Source: Dysgonamonadaceae bacterium (GTDB lineage: Bacteria > Bacteroidota > Bacteroidia > Bacteroidales > Azobacteroidaceae). From it: a stretch of 8,978 nt of DNA. The stretch covers positions 1 to 8,978 of the forward strand of contig JAISKG010000164.1 in assembly GCA_031261015.1 (NCBI GenBank), in the 5' to 3' direction. Each line of letters starts with the position of its first letter. The stretch's first letter is position 1. Below, in pieces: positions 1 to 8,001 of this stretch. The position numbers and the translations under genes were made by a program. The notes under the pieces are model-generated. The model saw nothing but the letters and a program-made list of their open reading frames with translations. It did not search any database and was not told the origin of the DNA.

Positions 1-68
<68 letters not shown>

Positions 69-84
69 AGCATTTTTGCGGGGA

Positions 85-115
85 CAAAGGTAAGTATTCT
101 TTTTGAATATCCAAA
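85..115 (-). promoter_or_regulatory. Bacteroidota-type promoter of tRNA-Phe
   Basis: On the minus strand there is a -33 box TTTG (112-115), a 19-bp spacer, and a -7 box TACCTTTG (85-92). This is an exact match to the Bacteroidota sigma-ABfr consensus TTTG-N19-21-TAnnTTTG. Transcription should start about 5-7 bases downstream, near 78-80, leaving a leader of only about 10 nt before the tRNA at 68. It lies entirely in the 75-bp gap between the thiL stop and the tRNA. Confidence 0.85.
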
Positions 116-143
116 TACCTTGCAGACTTTTTCTTCCGAAAAA

Positions 144-1175
144 TTACGTTTCTTCACTCAAAATCGAATTCCAGCCCTGCGCCGTCAAAGGAATTTCGGT
201 GCCATCACGGGCAATCAAGCGGCAACCGGTAGCGGCTTCATCAATGTAGCCGATGATTTTGATTCCGTCGAGGGCGACGATTTTGTCATGCTCGCTTAAA
301 GGAACAGTAAACAGTAATTCGTAATCCTCACCTCCGTTTAAGGCGACGGTCGCTACATTCATATTGAATTGTTCAGTCATCATAGCAGTTTGATAATCAA
401 TCGGAAGGCGTTCTTCGTAAATCCGGCAGCCAACCTTGCTCTGTTGGCAAATATGCAGAATATCGGAAGAAAGTCCATCGGAAATGTCAATCATCGAAGT
501 GGGCAGAATTTGATTTTCCGCCAACATTCTGACGACATCTTTACGGGCTTCAGGCTTCAATTGCCGTTCGAGCAAGTATTCTTTTCCGGCAAAATCAGGT
601 GCGAAATTTTTTTCGCCCGAAAAAACGGTTTTTTCACGTTCCAACAATTGCAAGCCCATATAGGCTGCACCCAGATCGCCGGAAACACAAATCAGATCGG
701 TGTTTTTGGCCGTGTTGCGATAAACGATTTGGTCTTTTTCAGCTTCGCCGATGCAGGTTACGCTGATGCAAAGCCCTGTCAATGAAGACGAAGTATCGCC
801 ACCAACAATATCCACGCCGTAAATTTCGCAAGCCAGTTCCAATCCTTCGTAAAACGCATCCAGATCTTCCACTGAAAAGCGTTTAGAAACGCCGAGTGAA
901 ACCGTTATCTGCTTGGGTTGTCCGTTCATGGCGTAAATATCGGAGAAATTGACTATCGCCGATTTATAGCCCAAATGTTTCAGTGGGACATACGTCAAAT
1001 CGAAATGGATGCCTTCCAACAGCAAATCGGTCGTGACCAAAACCGCTTTCTCCTTGTAATCCAACACGGCAGCATCGTCGCCGACACCTTTTACGGTGCC
1101 GGGCTGACGAGGTTGTAAATGTTCGGTCAAGTGACAAATCAAACCAAATTCGCCCAATTTAGCTATTTCCGTCAT
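144..1175 (-). CDS. thiL: Thiamine-monophosphate kinase ThiL
   Basis: ThiL phosphorylates thiamine monophosphate with ATP to thiamine diphosphate, the active cofactor, in the cytoplasm. The 343-aa protein has the family's motifs in order: VGDDAAVL at 31-38, TTDLLLEGIHF at 48-58, VNFSDI at 75-80, VGGDTSSS at 124-131, MIDISDGLSSD at 228-238 and NGGEDYELLF at 280-289. The acidic residues in GDD, TTD, GGDT and DISDG are the metal and phosphate ligands known for this AIR-synthase-like ATP-binding fold. Length and motif spacing are normal, so the gene looks intact. Its ATG overlaps the punA stop (ATGA, 4 bp), which fixes the start and suggests translational coupling. It is the last gene of the leftward operon. 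No clear rho-independent terminator follows; only a weak A/T hairpin is seen. Confidence 0.96.
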   Translation of the reverse strand: MTEIAKLGEFGLICHLTEHLQPRQPGTVKGVGDDAAVLDYKEKAVLVTTDLLLEGIHFDLTYVPLKHLGYKSAIVNFSDIYAMNGQPKQITVSLGVSKRFSVEDLDAFYEGLELACEIYGVDIVGGDTSSSLTGLCISVTCIGEAEKDQIVYRNTAKNTDLICVSGDLGAAYMGLQLLEREKTVFSGEKNFAPDFAGKEYLLERQLKPEARKDVVRMLAENQILPTSMIDISDGLSSDILHICQQSKVGCRIYEERLPIDYQTAMMTEQFNMNVATVALNGGEDYELLFTVPLSEHDKIVALDGIKIIGYIDEAATGCRLIARDGTEIPLTAQGWNSILSEET

Positions 1176-1984
1176 AATTGTTTAATCACTTCTTCCATAA
1201 TAAACGCCATCTTGGGCTGAGCTATTTTGGCCGCTTTCTGCACTTCTTCGTGCGAAACTTCCACGATTTTACCCAAAACTCCTAAGTCGGTGATGATGGA
1301 AAAAGCCAGCACTTTCATGCCGCCATGGCGGGCAACAATTACTTCGGGAACCGTTGACATGCCCACCGCGTCGCCACCGATTACCTTGAAATAGTAATAT
1401 TCGGCAGGCGTTTCAAACGTTGGTCCTTGCGTGCCGACATAAACGCCATATTGCAATTTGATGTTGTTCTTTTCGGCGATAGAAGTCGCCAAGTTCCTCA
1501 GTTTCTTGTCATAAGCCTCACTCATATCAGGGAAGCGAGTACCCAGCTCGGCGAAATTCTTTCCTCTCAGCGGATGTTCGGGGAATAAATTGATGTGATC
1601 TTCGATCAACATGATGTCGCCTATACGAAAAGATCCATTCATTCCGCCTGCCGCATTCGATACGAAAAGGTATTCAAATCCAAGCAATTGCATCACTCGC
1701 ACCGGATAAGTTACTTGTTTCATATCGTAACCTTCATAAAAATGGAAACGTCCCTGCATGGCCAAAACCGGCTTGCCGCCCAATTTACCCACAATCAGTT
1801 TGCCACTGTGCCCTTCCACAGTCGAAACGGGAAAATGCGGGATCGTTTCGTAAAAAATTTCATGTTTGTCTGTAATGCTGTTTGCCAAATCGCCTAATCC
1901 GGTGCCTAAAATAACACCGATTTTAGTTTCTGCCGGAATCTGAGGCCGGAGAAAAGAAACTGTTTCTTGCAAAGTTTTTAACAT
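1172..1984 (-). CDS. punA: Purine nucleoside phosphorylase (trimeric PNP/MTAP family)
   Basis: The enzyme cleaves purine nucleosides with phosphate to free base and ribose 1-phosphate (purine salvage, cytoplasm). The 270-aa length is normal for the trimeric class-I PNP family. Visible motifs are the phosphate loop GTGLG (27-31), the EGHSG segment (57-61), QGRFHFYEGY (77-86), SNAAGG (109-114), TQGPTFETPAE (185-195, with the purine-binding Glu at 191), VGMSTVPE (207-214), and SHEE (244-247, whose His matches the ribose 5'-OH contact of mammalian PNP). The position equal to human Asn243 is Asp233 (FSIITD), which may affect base preference. The start MLKTLQETV lies 62 bp inside the end of lpxK; it is kept because the N-terminal helix before KIGVILGTGLG is usual for the family. 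The stop overlaps thiL by 4 bp. Confidence 0.95.
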   Translation of the reverse strand: MLKTLQETVSFLRPQIPAETKIGVILGTGLGDLANSITDKHEIFYETIPHFPVSTVEGHSGKLIVGKLGGKPVLAMQGRFHFYEGYDMKQVTYPVRVMQLLGFEYLFVSNAAGGMNGSFRIGDIMLIEDHINLFPEHPLRGKNFAELGTRFPDMSEAYDKKLRNLATSIAEKNNIKLQYGVYVGTQGPTFETPAEYYYFKVIGGDAVGMSTVPEVIVARHGGMKVLAFSIITDLGVLGKIVEVSHEEVQKAAKIAQPKMAFIMEEVIKQL

Positions 1985-3062
1985 ATTGTTCTATATTTTG
2001 AATGAATAATCGTTCTTGATTCAATTGAAAACGCACTTCAATTGGAATGTAAAAAAGGAAGGGTTTCAGCGCTTCGGGAATATTTCCCGGTTGATCCGCC
2101 AAGCGCACGGCGTCTTTTTCGGTAGTCAGCAACAATTTTTTATTGTGCTTTATCTCCGTAAAAATCTGAATTATTTCAGAAATATCTTTTTTTGTAAACG
2201 CATGATGATCCGCGTAAATTAAGGTTTGCAAATCATCCGTATAAGATTTTACATAACGAATTAACGGATCTGGATTTGCAATTCCGGCAATCAATAAAAG
2301 CGAATAAGCTTCTTTTTTCAACCGGTCGAGATTTTCTTTTTTTACCGGATTATTTTCAGGGAAAACCGGCAATAAACCTTTATATTGATACGAAGTAGCG
2401 AATAATTCCTGTTCGGGAAAAAGATCTAATTTCTTTTGTATCAAACTAAATTCTTCCGAAGAAAATGAATCGGGACATTTGGTTACAACCACGATTTGCG
2501 CCCGCTTTTTCTGGTTTTGCGGCTCGCGCAAACGTCCCGCCGGCAACAAAGCATCTTCGGAAAATAAACGGTTATAATCTGTCAATAAAATAGATAACGA
2601 AGGTTTGACGTAACGGTGCTGAAACGCATCGTCCAATAAAACGATTTGCGGCCTCTGCTCTTCGGACAAAGCCAATAATTGCCGGATACCTCTACGCCGG
2701 TCGCCGTCAACCGCGACCAAGATTTGCGGAAATTTGCGAAACATCTGAAAAGGCTCATCTCCAATACTTTGACACGAAGCATTTTCACCGGCCAATACAT
2801 AACCTTTGCTTTTTCGTTTGTAACCCCGACTCAATACCGCCACTCGATAGTTGGAACTAAGTAAACGAATAAGATATTCTGTATGAGGAGTTTTTCCAGT
2901 TCCTCCAATGGTCAGATTTCCAATCGAAATAACAGGGACAGGAAATTCTTCGGAAGGCAAAATGCGTCCATCGAAAAGTTTATTACGAACGGTTACTCCC
3001 AGTCCGTAAAGCCACGATAAAGGGAGTAACCATTTGTTTATTTGGAAATTACCGACCATCAT
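1923..3062 (-). CDS. lpxK: Tetraacyldisaccharide 4'-kinase LpxK
   Basis: LpxK transfers a phosphate from ATP to the 4' position of the lipid A disaccharide precursor, on the cytoplasmic face of the inner membrane. The 379-aa protein starts with a hydrophobic membrane-associating segment (WLLPLSWLYGLGV, 11-23). It then has the family signature VPVISIGNLTIGGTGKTP with the Walker A loop at 53-59 (Lys57, Thr58), LSRGYKRKSKG (77-87), GDEP (101-104), VDGDRR (118-123), LLDDAFQHR (142-150, Walker B-like Asp144/145), LLPAGRLREP (172-181) and DHHAFT (285-290, candidate for the catalytic His). It begins directly after the M16 peptidase stop (TAAATG). Two Met codons stand in tandem, so either could be the start. 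Its last 62 bp overlap punA in another frame. Confidence 0.96.
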   Translation of the reverse strand: MMVGNFQINKWLLPLSWLYGLGVTVRNKLFDGRILPSEEFPVPVISIGNLTIGGTGKTPHTEYLIRLLSSNYRVAVLSRGYKRKSKGYVLAGENASCQSIGDEPFQMFRKFPQILVAVDGDRRRGIRQLLALSEEQRPQIVLLDDAFQHRYVKPSLSILLTDYNRLFSEDALLPAGRLREPQNQKKRAQIVVVTKCPDSFSSEEFSLIQKKLDLFPEQELFATSYQYKGLLPVFPENNPVKKENLDRLKKEAYSLLLIAGIANPDPLIRYVKSYTDDLQTLIYADHHAFTKKDISEIIQIFTEIKHNKKLLLTTEKDAVRLADQPGNIPEALKPFLFYIPIEVRFQLNQERLFIQNIEQYVKNFARNSFFSPASDSGRN

Positions 3063-5888
3063 TTATTTTTCTTTCACTCCGGTCATGATAATTTCGATTG
3101 AGTTTTTGGAATCCAACAACGATTGCGCCCGTTTTTGAATATCGGCCGGCGTAACGGCGTTCAACGTCTTCACGTATTCGGTGTAACCATCGTAACCCGT
3201 GCGATAGAAATTGACGATCGACGAACTCCAATAACTGTTTTCCTGCTCGTTTTCTTGTTGTTTTTTCAACATAAATTCTTTCACCTTGCCAAAATCTTCG
3301 GAACGAGGCCCGGCAGTCGCCATATTTTTAAATTCGCGTTGAACGATTTCGTTCAAATAATCGGCTTTACCTGCTTCGGTTTCAAAATAAATTTGAAGCG
3401 GAGTTTGTCCTTTCGGATAATCGGCAATGCGCGAAGAAACTCCTACGCCATAGCTACCTCCTTCATCTTCACGGACTTTTTCAGTATAAACGATACGAAG
3501 AATTTGTTGCAGCATATCGACTTCAATGCGGTTTTTCAACGTCGGATCTATCGTTGTCCAATAAAAATCAAGTACTGTCGATTTCAGATTTTCCATCTTT
3601 TGCGTAAAGTCATTCCGATGAATACCTGCCTGATAGTTGTCGGATATAGCCACAAAACTTTCTTTCCGGTGAATCGTTGGAAGCGATCCCAAATATTTAG
3701 CTATCAACGGCTTGGCAATTTCCGGAGCGATATTGCCCGTGAAGACGAAAGTGAAATCGCCGGCATCGGCATAACGATCTTTCCGCCAATTCATTATCGT
3801 TTGATAATTGGCTTTGTCGAGATCGCCGGCACGCAGGCGGCCGTTACGTGCTTGATTGACATACAATTCTTTACCGATCGTATCGACCAACGCAATATCC
3901 GGGTCGGCTTCCTGACTTTCCAACTGCGATTTCAAGCGAGCGATAAACGATTGGTAGGCATCCGTATCCAATCTCGGAGCAGTAAAATTCAGGTAAATTA
4001 ATTGCAGCAAAGTTTCAAAATCCTTCACGCTCGACGAACCCGACATGCCTTCGTAAATCAATCCCATCGTCGGATTTACACTCGCTTTTTTACCGGCTAA
4101 TACCTTGGCTAAATCGGTTTTACTGAAATTTCCCAAGCCGCCGATGTTGGATAAATAATCATACAATTTGATATTGACGGGATCCGTTTCGGGGAAATGC
4201 GAGGAGCCGCCGGGACTGGTCGCGCCCACCAAAATTTCGTCGTCTTTGAAAGTCGTAGGTTTGATTACCACTTTCACGCCGTTGGACAAAGTCAACACAG
4301 TCGTGCCGAAAGTGGCGTCTTTTGTTTCGGCAGTAATTTTTCCGCCTTTAGGTAATTCCTTCATTAAAGGCTCGTTGCTTACTGTTTCCTGGATCGGTTG
4401 GATATCTTCGCTCTTTGCTTCCTTGAACCAGCGGATCATATCTTCTTTCGATGGTAAAACGACGTCGTCTTTTTCGGGAGCAGTCAGGGTGATAACAATA
4501 TTATTGTCGCTGATTAATTCTTGAACGTATTGATTCACAGCTTCCAGCGGAATATTCGGAGTCAAAGTGGACATCAAATTAAATTCCGTTTCGATACCCG
4601 GAATGTAACCGCCATTGCTAAAATGTTCTACATATTCGCGGACATATTTTTCGTTTTGCGTTTTATCCTTTTCGTTGAACAAATTTTCGTAGCGGTTCAG
4701 CAAATTACTCTTTGCACGTTCGTATTCCGAAGCCGTAAAACCGTATTTATTCACGCGTTCGATTTCGCGAACAATCGTCTTGAATCCTTCTTCGATTTCG
4801 TTACCTTTAATATATACATCGCCGCTCAGCGATTGTTCGGTATTCGTATAAATAAACCAATCATTTCTGACACTGGCAAATAAGAAGGGAGGATTAGCTT
4901 GTTGCGTCAATTCCGTCAAGCGTTCGCGCATGATTTCGGAAAGGACGGAATCGAAATAATCGAGCATGAATCCGGCGATCGATCCGCGTAATTCCAAAGG
5001 TAAAGGCTCATGTTTGAAGTCGATAGATGCGCTGATGACCGTCGCTTCCTTGTCGGTAGCAATACCTACGATCGGCTCTTCGTTATCTTCGACCTCCACA
5101 TAAAATCGTTCCGCAGGATTAACCGGCGCAGGAATGTCGGCAAAAATTGCTTTCAGGTTACTTTCGATTTGATCGACATCAATATCACCTACAATGATAA
5201 TCGCTTGTAAATCGGGGCGATACCATTTAGCATAATAATCGCGCAATTCTTTGGGAGTAAAGTTCATAACCACTTCTTCCGTCCCGATCGGAAGACGGCT
5301 GGCGTAACGATTGCCCGGCATGATTTGCGGGAATAATTTCTCGATAATCCGGAAATTACCATCACTGCGCGAGCGCATTTCTTCGCGAACAACTCCGCGT
5401 TCCTTAATGATTTCACTTTCTTCCAAACTCAATGCGCCCGACCAGTCGTGCAGCATCAGCAAACAGGAATCGATGACGCCTTGGCGAGTAACAGGTACGT
5501 TGGAAATGTTGTAAACCGTTCGGTCAAAACTGGTATAAGCATTCAGATTTTGTCCGAATTTAACGCCCACCGTTTCCAGATAATTGGTGGTTTGATTGCC
5601 CGGAAAATTTTTACTTCCGTTGAAAGCCATGTGTTCCAAGAAGTGAGCCAAACCTCTTTGATTATCTTCTTCCAAAATGGAACCGACTTTTTGAGCGATG
5701 TAAAAATCAGCTCGACTTTTCGGTAATTCGTTGTGCCGCAGATAATACGTAAGCCCGTTATCCAATTTTCCGTAACGGACTTTCGGATCAATAGGCAAAT
5801 CTTGCATCGGTTGCGCCAGCGATACGCTGAAACCGCAAAGGATTAATCCCACGATGCACGCCATTTTTTTCATTACTTGATTTTTCAT
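3063..5888 (-). CDS. Secreted M16 family (pitrilysin/insulinase-like) zinc peptidase
   Basis: This is a 941-aa double-module M16 metallopeptidase, typical in size for the Bacteroidota insulinase-like proteins. A Sec signal peptide (Lys2, Lys7, Lys8, hydrophobic 10-24) ends in SLA with Gln26 next, so cleavage would expose Gln, as in the Bacteroidetes 'Q-rule' for signal peptidase I substrates. The inverted zinc motif HFLEH is at 82-86 (His82, Glu85, His86). Exactly 76 residues later comes Glu163 in KERGVVREE, fitting the HxxEH-x76-E rule. The second, non-catalytic half begins near 531 (VLTLSNGVKVVIKP, echoing KLDNGLTYYLRHN at 41-53) and carries REDEGGSYG at 806-814, the Arg/Tyr motif that helps bind substrate. 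Likely role: clearing or processing peptides in the periplasm; the substrate is unknown. It lies 26 bp after sppA and abuts lpxK. A second start at Met6 is possible. Confidence 0.93.
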   Translation of the reverse strand: MKNQVMKKMACIVGLILCGFSVSLAQPMQDLPIDPKVRYGKLDNGLTYYLRHNELPKSRADFYIAQKVGSILEEDNQRGLAHFLEHMAFNGSKNFPGNQTTNYLETVGVKFGQNLNAYTSFDRTVYNISNVPVTRQGVIDSCLLMLHDWSGALSLEESEIIKERGVVREEMRSRSDGNFRIIEKLFPQIMPGNRYASRLPIGTEEVVMNFTPKELRDYYAKWYRPDLQAIIIVGDIDVDQIESNLKAIFADIPAPVNPAERFYVEVEDNEEPIVGIATDKEATVISASIDFKHEPLPLELRGSIAGFMLDYFDSVLSEIMRERLTELTQQANPPFLFASVRNDWFIYTNTEQSLSGDVYIKGNEIEEGFKTIVREIERVNKYGFTASEYERAKSNLLNRYENLFNEKDKTQNEKYVREYVEHFSNGGYIPGIETEFNLMSTLTPNIPLEAVNQYVQELISDNNIVITLTAPEKDDVVLPSKEDMIRWFKEAKSEDIQPIQETVSNEPLMKELPKGGKITAETKDATFGTTVLTLSNGVKVVIKPTTFKDDEILVGATSPGGSSHFPETDPVNIKLYDYLSNIGGLGNFSKTDLAKVLAGKKASVNPTMGLIYEGMSGSSSVKDFETLLQLIYLNFTAPRLDTDAYQSFIARLKSQLESQEADPDIALVDTIGKELYVNQARNGRLRAGDLDKANYQTIMNWRKDRYADAGDFTFVFTGNIAPEIAKPLIAKYLGSLPTIHRKESFVAISDNYQAGIHRNDFTQKMENLKSTVLDFYWTTIDPTLKNRIEVDMLQQILRIVYTEKVREDEGGSYGVGVSSRIADYPKGQTPLQIYFETEAGKADYLNEIVQREFKNMATAGPRSEDFGKVKEFMLKKQQENEQENSYWSSSIVNFYRTGYDGYTEYVKTLNAVTPADIQKRAQSLLDSKNSIEIIMTGVKEK

Positions 5889-5914
5889 GAATAGGTAATT
5901 TAAATATTTGTTAA

Positions 5915-7732
5915 TTAATAGATCGCCTCTTCCATAATGGCTTGTTGGAAATCAAAATTTTTCCAAGCATTCCATTGTTGTTTTTGTTGATAAAGTTCCT
6001 TTCCGGTAATCCATTCATTGAAGCGAACTTGCGCGCCGCTCATTGATTCGCTCATCAATTCCGTAAAGAAATCTTTTTTTACCGGATAACTTCCTGTATA
6101 ATAAGCGGTAATTCCGGCTTCTTTGGCAGCCAATTCGATAGCGTGGTTGATGCCGCCCAATTCGTCCACCAAACCGATCGCGAGAGCTTGATTGCCCGTC
6201 CAAACTCTACCTTGTCCGATATTGTCGATATATTCCTTGGTTTTCGAGCGGCCTTCCGCACAGCGACCGATGAATGTATCATATCCTCTTTCTATATAAA
6301 TTTGAAGTAATTTTTCTTCGTCGGGAGTCAATGCGCGCGCCGGCAAAAGGCCGATGTCGGCAACGAACAAAGGCAACGAAAGCACTTGACTGCCCAGCAA
6401 CGTATGCTTGTTGGTGCCATAGCCGTCATAAGTTGCGCCCATGCGCTTCGACAGTTCTTCGCCGCTGGGAAACATACCGAAAATGCCGATTGAACCCGTT
6501 AATGTAGAAGGCTCTGCCACAATTTTCGTAGCCCCGCAGGAAATGTAATAACCGCCCGAAGCAGCCACGTCGCCCATCGAAACGATGACTGGTTTCACCT
6601 CTTTCAATTCTCGCACTGCATTCCAGATTTGCTCCGAAGCATACGCGCTGCCACCCGGAGAATTTACGCGAAAAACAACAGCTTTTACATCTTCGTCTTT
6701 CTTTAATTTATTGAGTTCTTCCACGTATTTTTTAGCCGTGATGGCTGCGCCGGAAAACGGGCTGGATTCCAAATCGCCGACGATGCTTCCTTCTGCATAA
6801 AGAACGGCTATTTCATCTTTCGCTTTGTTCTTTTCCGTGTCGGGAACCGTGATCATATCTGCTACGCTCGCCAATTTCAGGTCTTTATCCTGTGGAACCG
6901 CTGTCAGTTCCTTCAAGTATTTTTCCACATCCGAGCCGTATTTCAAACCATCGACCAAACGGTAATTCACCAAGGAATCTGGATCCGTAAACAACAGATA
7001 TTCATCGGCATAGATATTCAATGTGTCGATGGAAATGTGCCGGCTTTCCGAAATACCGGTCAAGATATTTTTCCAAATATCGTTCAGATAAGAAGTTACC
7101 TGCTCGCGGTTGGCGTCGCTCATTTTATCTTGTGTGTAAGGCTCTGTATAAGATTTATAAGTACCTACTTTGAACACTTGCATCGTGACTCCCCATTTTT
7201 CGTAAACACCTTTATTATACTGACGCGCGGTTCCCAAGCCCATAAATTCCAGCGCACCCTTCGGATTAATGAAAATTTGGTCGGCCACACTGGCGATATA
7301 GTACGAACGTTGCGAAAAAGTTTCGCCGTAAGCCACAACAAATTTTCCACTCTGTTGAAAATCGGCCAAGGCATTACGAATAGCCGCCGATGTGGCATAA
7401 CCCGTATTAGTTATTCCTGCTTTAACATAAATTCCATGGATTTTCGGATTCGTTTTAGCCTTTTCGATGGCCGATAAAATATCATCGAGGCCATAGGTTT
7501 TAATACCCGATCCATTGAACAAACGATCCCAGGGACTGCTATTCTCCCGTTCGTTGATAATGCTGTTCAAATCCACTACTAAGATCGTTTTATCCTGCAA
7601 ACGGTAAGCCGGAGCGCTCCCCACAGACGCCACAATACCCAGAAAAACAATCAAGGACAAAAAGGATAAAATCACGCTACCGATAATCACCCCAATCGTG
7701 GAGGCAAACATCATTTTTAAGAAACTCTTCAT
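5915..7732 (-). CDS. sppA: Signal peptide peptidase SppA, long (67K) type
   Basis: SppA is an inner-membrane serine protease with its catalytic part facing the periplasm; it degrades signal peptides left after secretion. The 605-aa length matches the long, tandem-domain form seen in E. coli. One N-terminal membrane helix covers about residues 9-38. The N-terminal domain supplies the general-base Lys193 in VGTYKSYTEP. The C-terminal domain has VNSPGGSAYASE (356-367) and the nucleophile Ser392 in VSMGDVAASGGYYIS. Together these form the Ser-Lys dyad, so the enzyme should be active. It is the first gene of the leftward operon. The start Met-Lys-Ser-Phe-Leu-Lys has no Shine-Dalgarno sequence but an A/T-rich leader, as usual in this phylum. 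Confidence 0.96.
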   Translation of the reverse strand: MKSFLKMMFASTIGVIIGSVILSFLSLIVFLGIVASVGSAPAYRLQDKTILVVDLNSIINERENSSPWDRLFNGSGIKTYGLDDILSAIEKAKTNPKIHGIYVKAGITNTGYATSAAIRNALADFQQSGKFVVAYGETFSQRSYYIASVADQIFINPKGALEFMGLGTARQYNKGVYEKWGVTMQVFKVGTYKSYTEPYTQDKMSDANREQVTSYLNDIWKNILTGISESRHISIDTLNIYADEYLLFTDPDSLVNYRLVDGLKYGSDVEKYLKELTAVPQDKDLKLASVADMITVPDTEKNKAKDEIAVLYAEGSIVGDLESSPFSGAAITAKKYVEELNKLKKDEDVKAVVFRVNSPGGSAYASEQIWNAVRELKEVKPVIVSMGDVAASGGYYISCGATKIVAEPSTLTGSIGIFGMFPSGEELSKRMGATYDGYGTNKHTLLGSQVLSLPLFVADIGLLPARALTPDEEKLLQIYIERGYDTFIGRCAEGRSKTKEYIDNIGQGRVWTGNQALAIGLVDELGGINHAIELAAKEAGITAYYTGSYPVKKDFFTELMSESMSGAQVRFNEWITGKELYQQKQQWNAWKNFDFQQAIMEEAIY

Positions 7733-7820
7733 TGTTTAATATTTTAGATAAATTATAGATACTAAGTTATTTGAATCAAATATTCATACTGAAAATTAAA
7801 GTTTATTATTTTTCAATGAG

Positions 7821-7852
7821 CAAAGGTATAGATGTTTTTTGAGAAAAAGAAA
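7821..7852 (-). promoter_or_regulatory. Probable promoter of the sppA-M16-lpxK-punA-thiL operon
   Basis: On the minus strand the -7 box TACCTTTG (7821-7828) matches the Bacteroidota consensus exactly and is identical to the boxes before tRNA-Phe and the 16S gene. A 20-bp spacer away is TTTC (7849-7852), three of four bases of the -33 TTTG. A run of nine A on the minus strand (7856-7864) lies just upstream and could act like an UP element. The start would be near 7814-7816, giving a leader of about 80 nt before sppA. Confidence 0.65.
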
Positions 7853-7955
7853 TTATTTTTTTTTGATTTAATACGTTTAGGCAAACAAAGTAATTTTTAC
7901 CCTAATCCCAGCAAACCTCCGTTCGGTTCATAATGTTTAATTGGAAAATTTTATT

Positions 7956-7963
7956 TAAATTTG
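7956..7963 (+). promoter_or_regulatory. Possible -7 box for the CBM6 lipoprotein gene
   Basis: TAAATTTG fits TAnnTTTG and lies 38 bp before the lipoprotein ATG, leaving a leader of about 32 nt. No TTTG stands 19-21 bp upstream, so this is a half-match in a very A/T-rich region. The 269-bp divergent gap (7733-8001) holds no other gene that I can support. Confidence 0.4.
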
Positions 7964-8001
7964 TCCTCCATTTTCAATAGAACTTTATAAAAATAAATCG
8001 C

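Noticed and set aside
126..143. Hairpin after thiL as a terminator (TTTTTC/GAAAAA around GGAA, minus strand)
   Set aside because: The stem is almost all A-U and no T run follows it on the minus strand, so it is unlikely to work as an intrinsic terminator.
369..785. 138-codon open frame on the plus strand opposite thiL
   Set aside because: It lies within the antisense of conserved ThiL motifs, has no promoter and resembles no known protein.
3123..4001. 292-codon open frame on the plus strand inside the M16 peptidase gene
   Set aside because: It is antisense to a gene with clear family motifs along its length. The translation has no recognisable domain and is rich in Ile, Phe and Arg, as expected of a shadow frame.
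7037..7477. 146-codon open frame on the plus strand opposite sppA
   Set aside because: It is a shadow of the SppA N-terminal domain, which is intact in its own frame including the catalytic Lys region.
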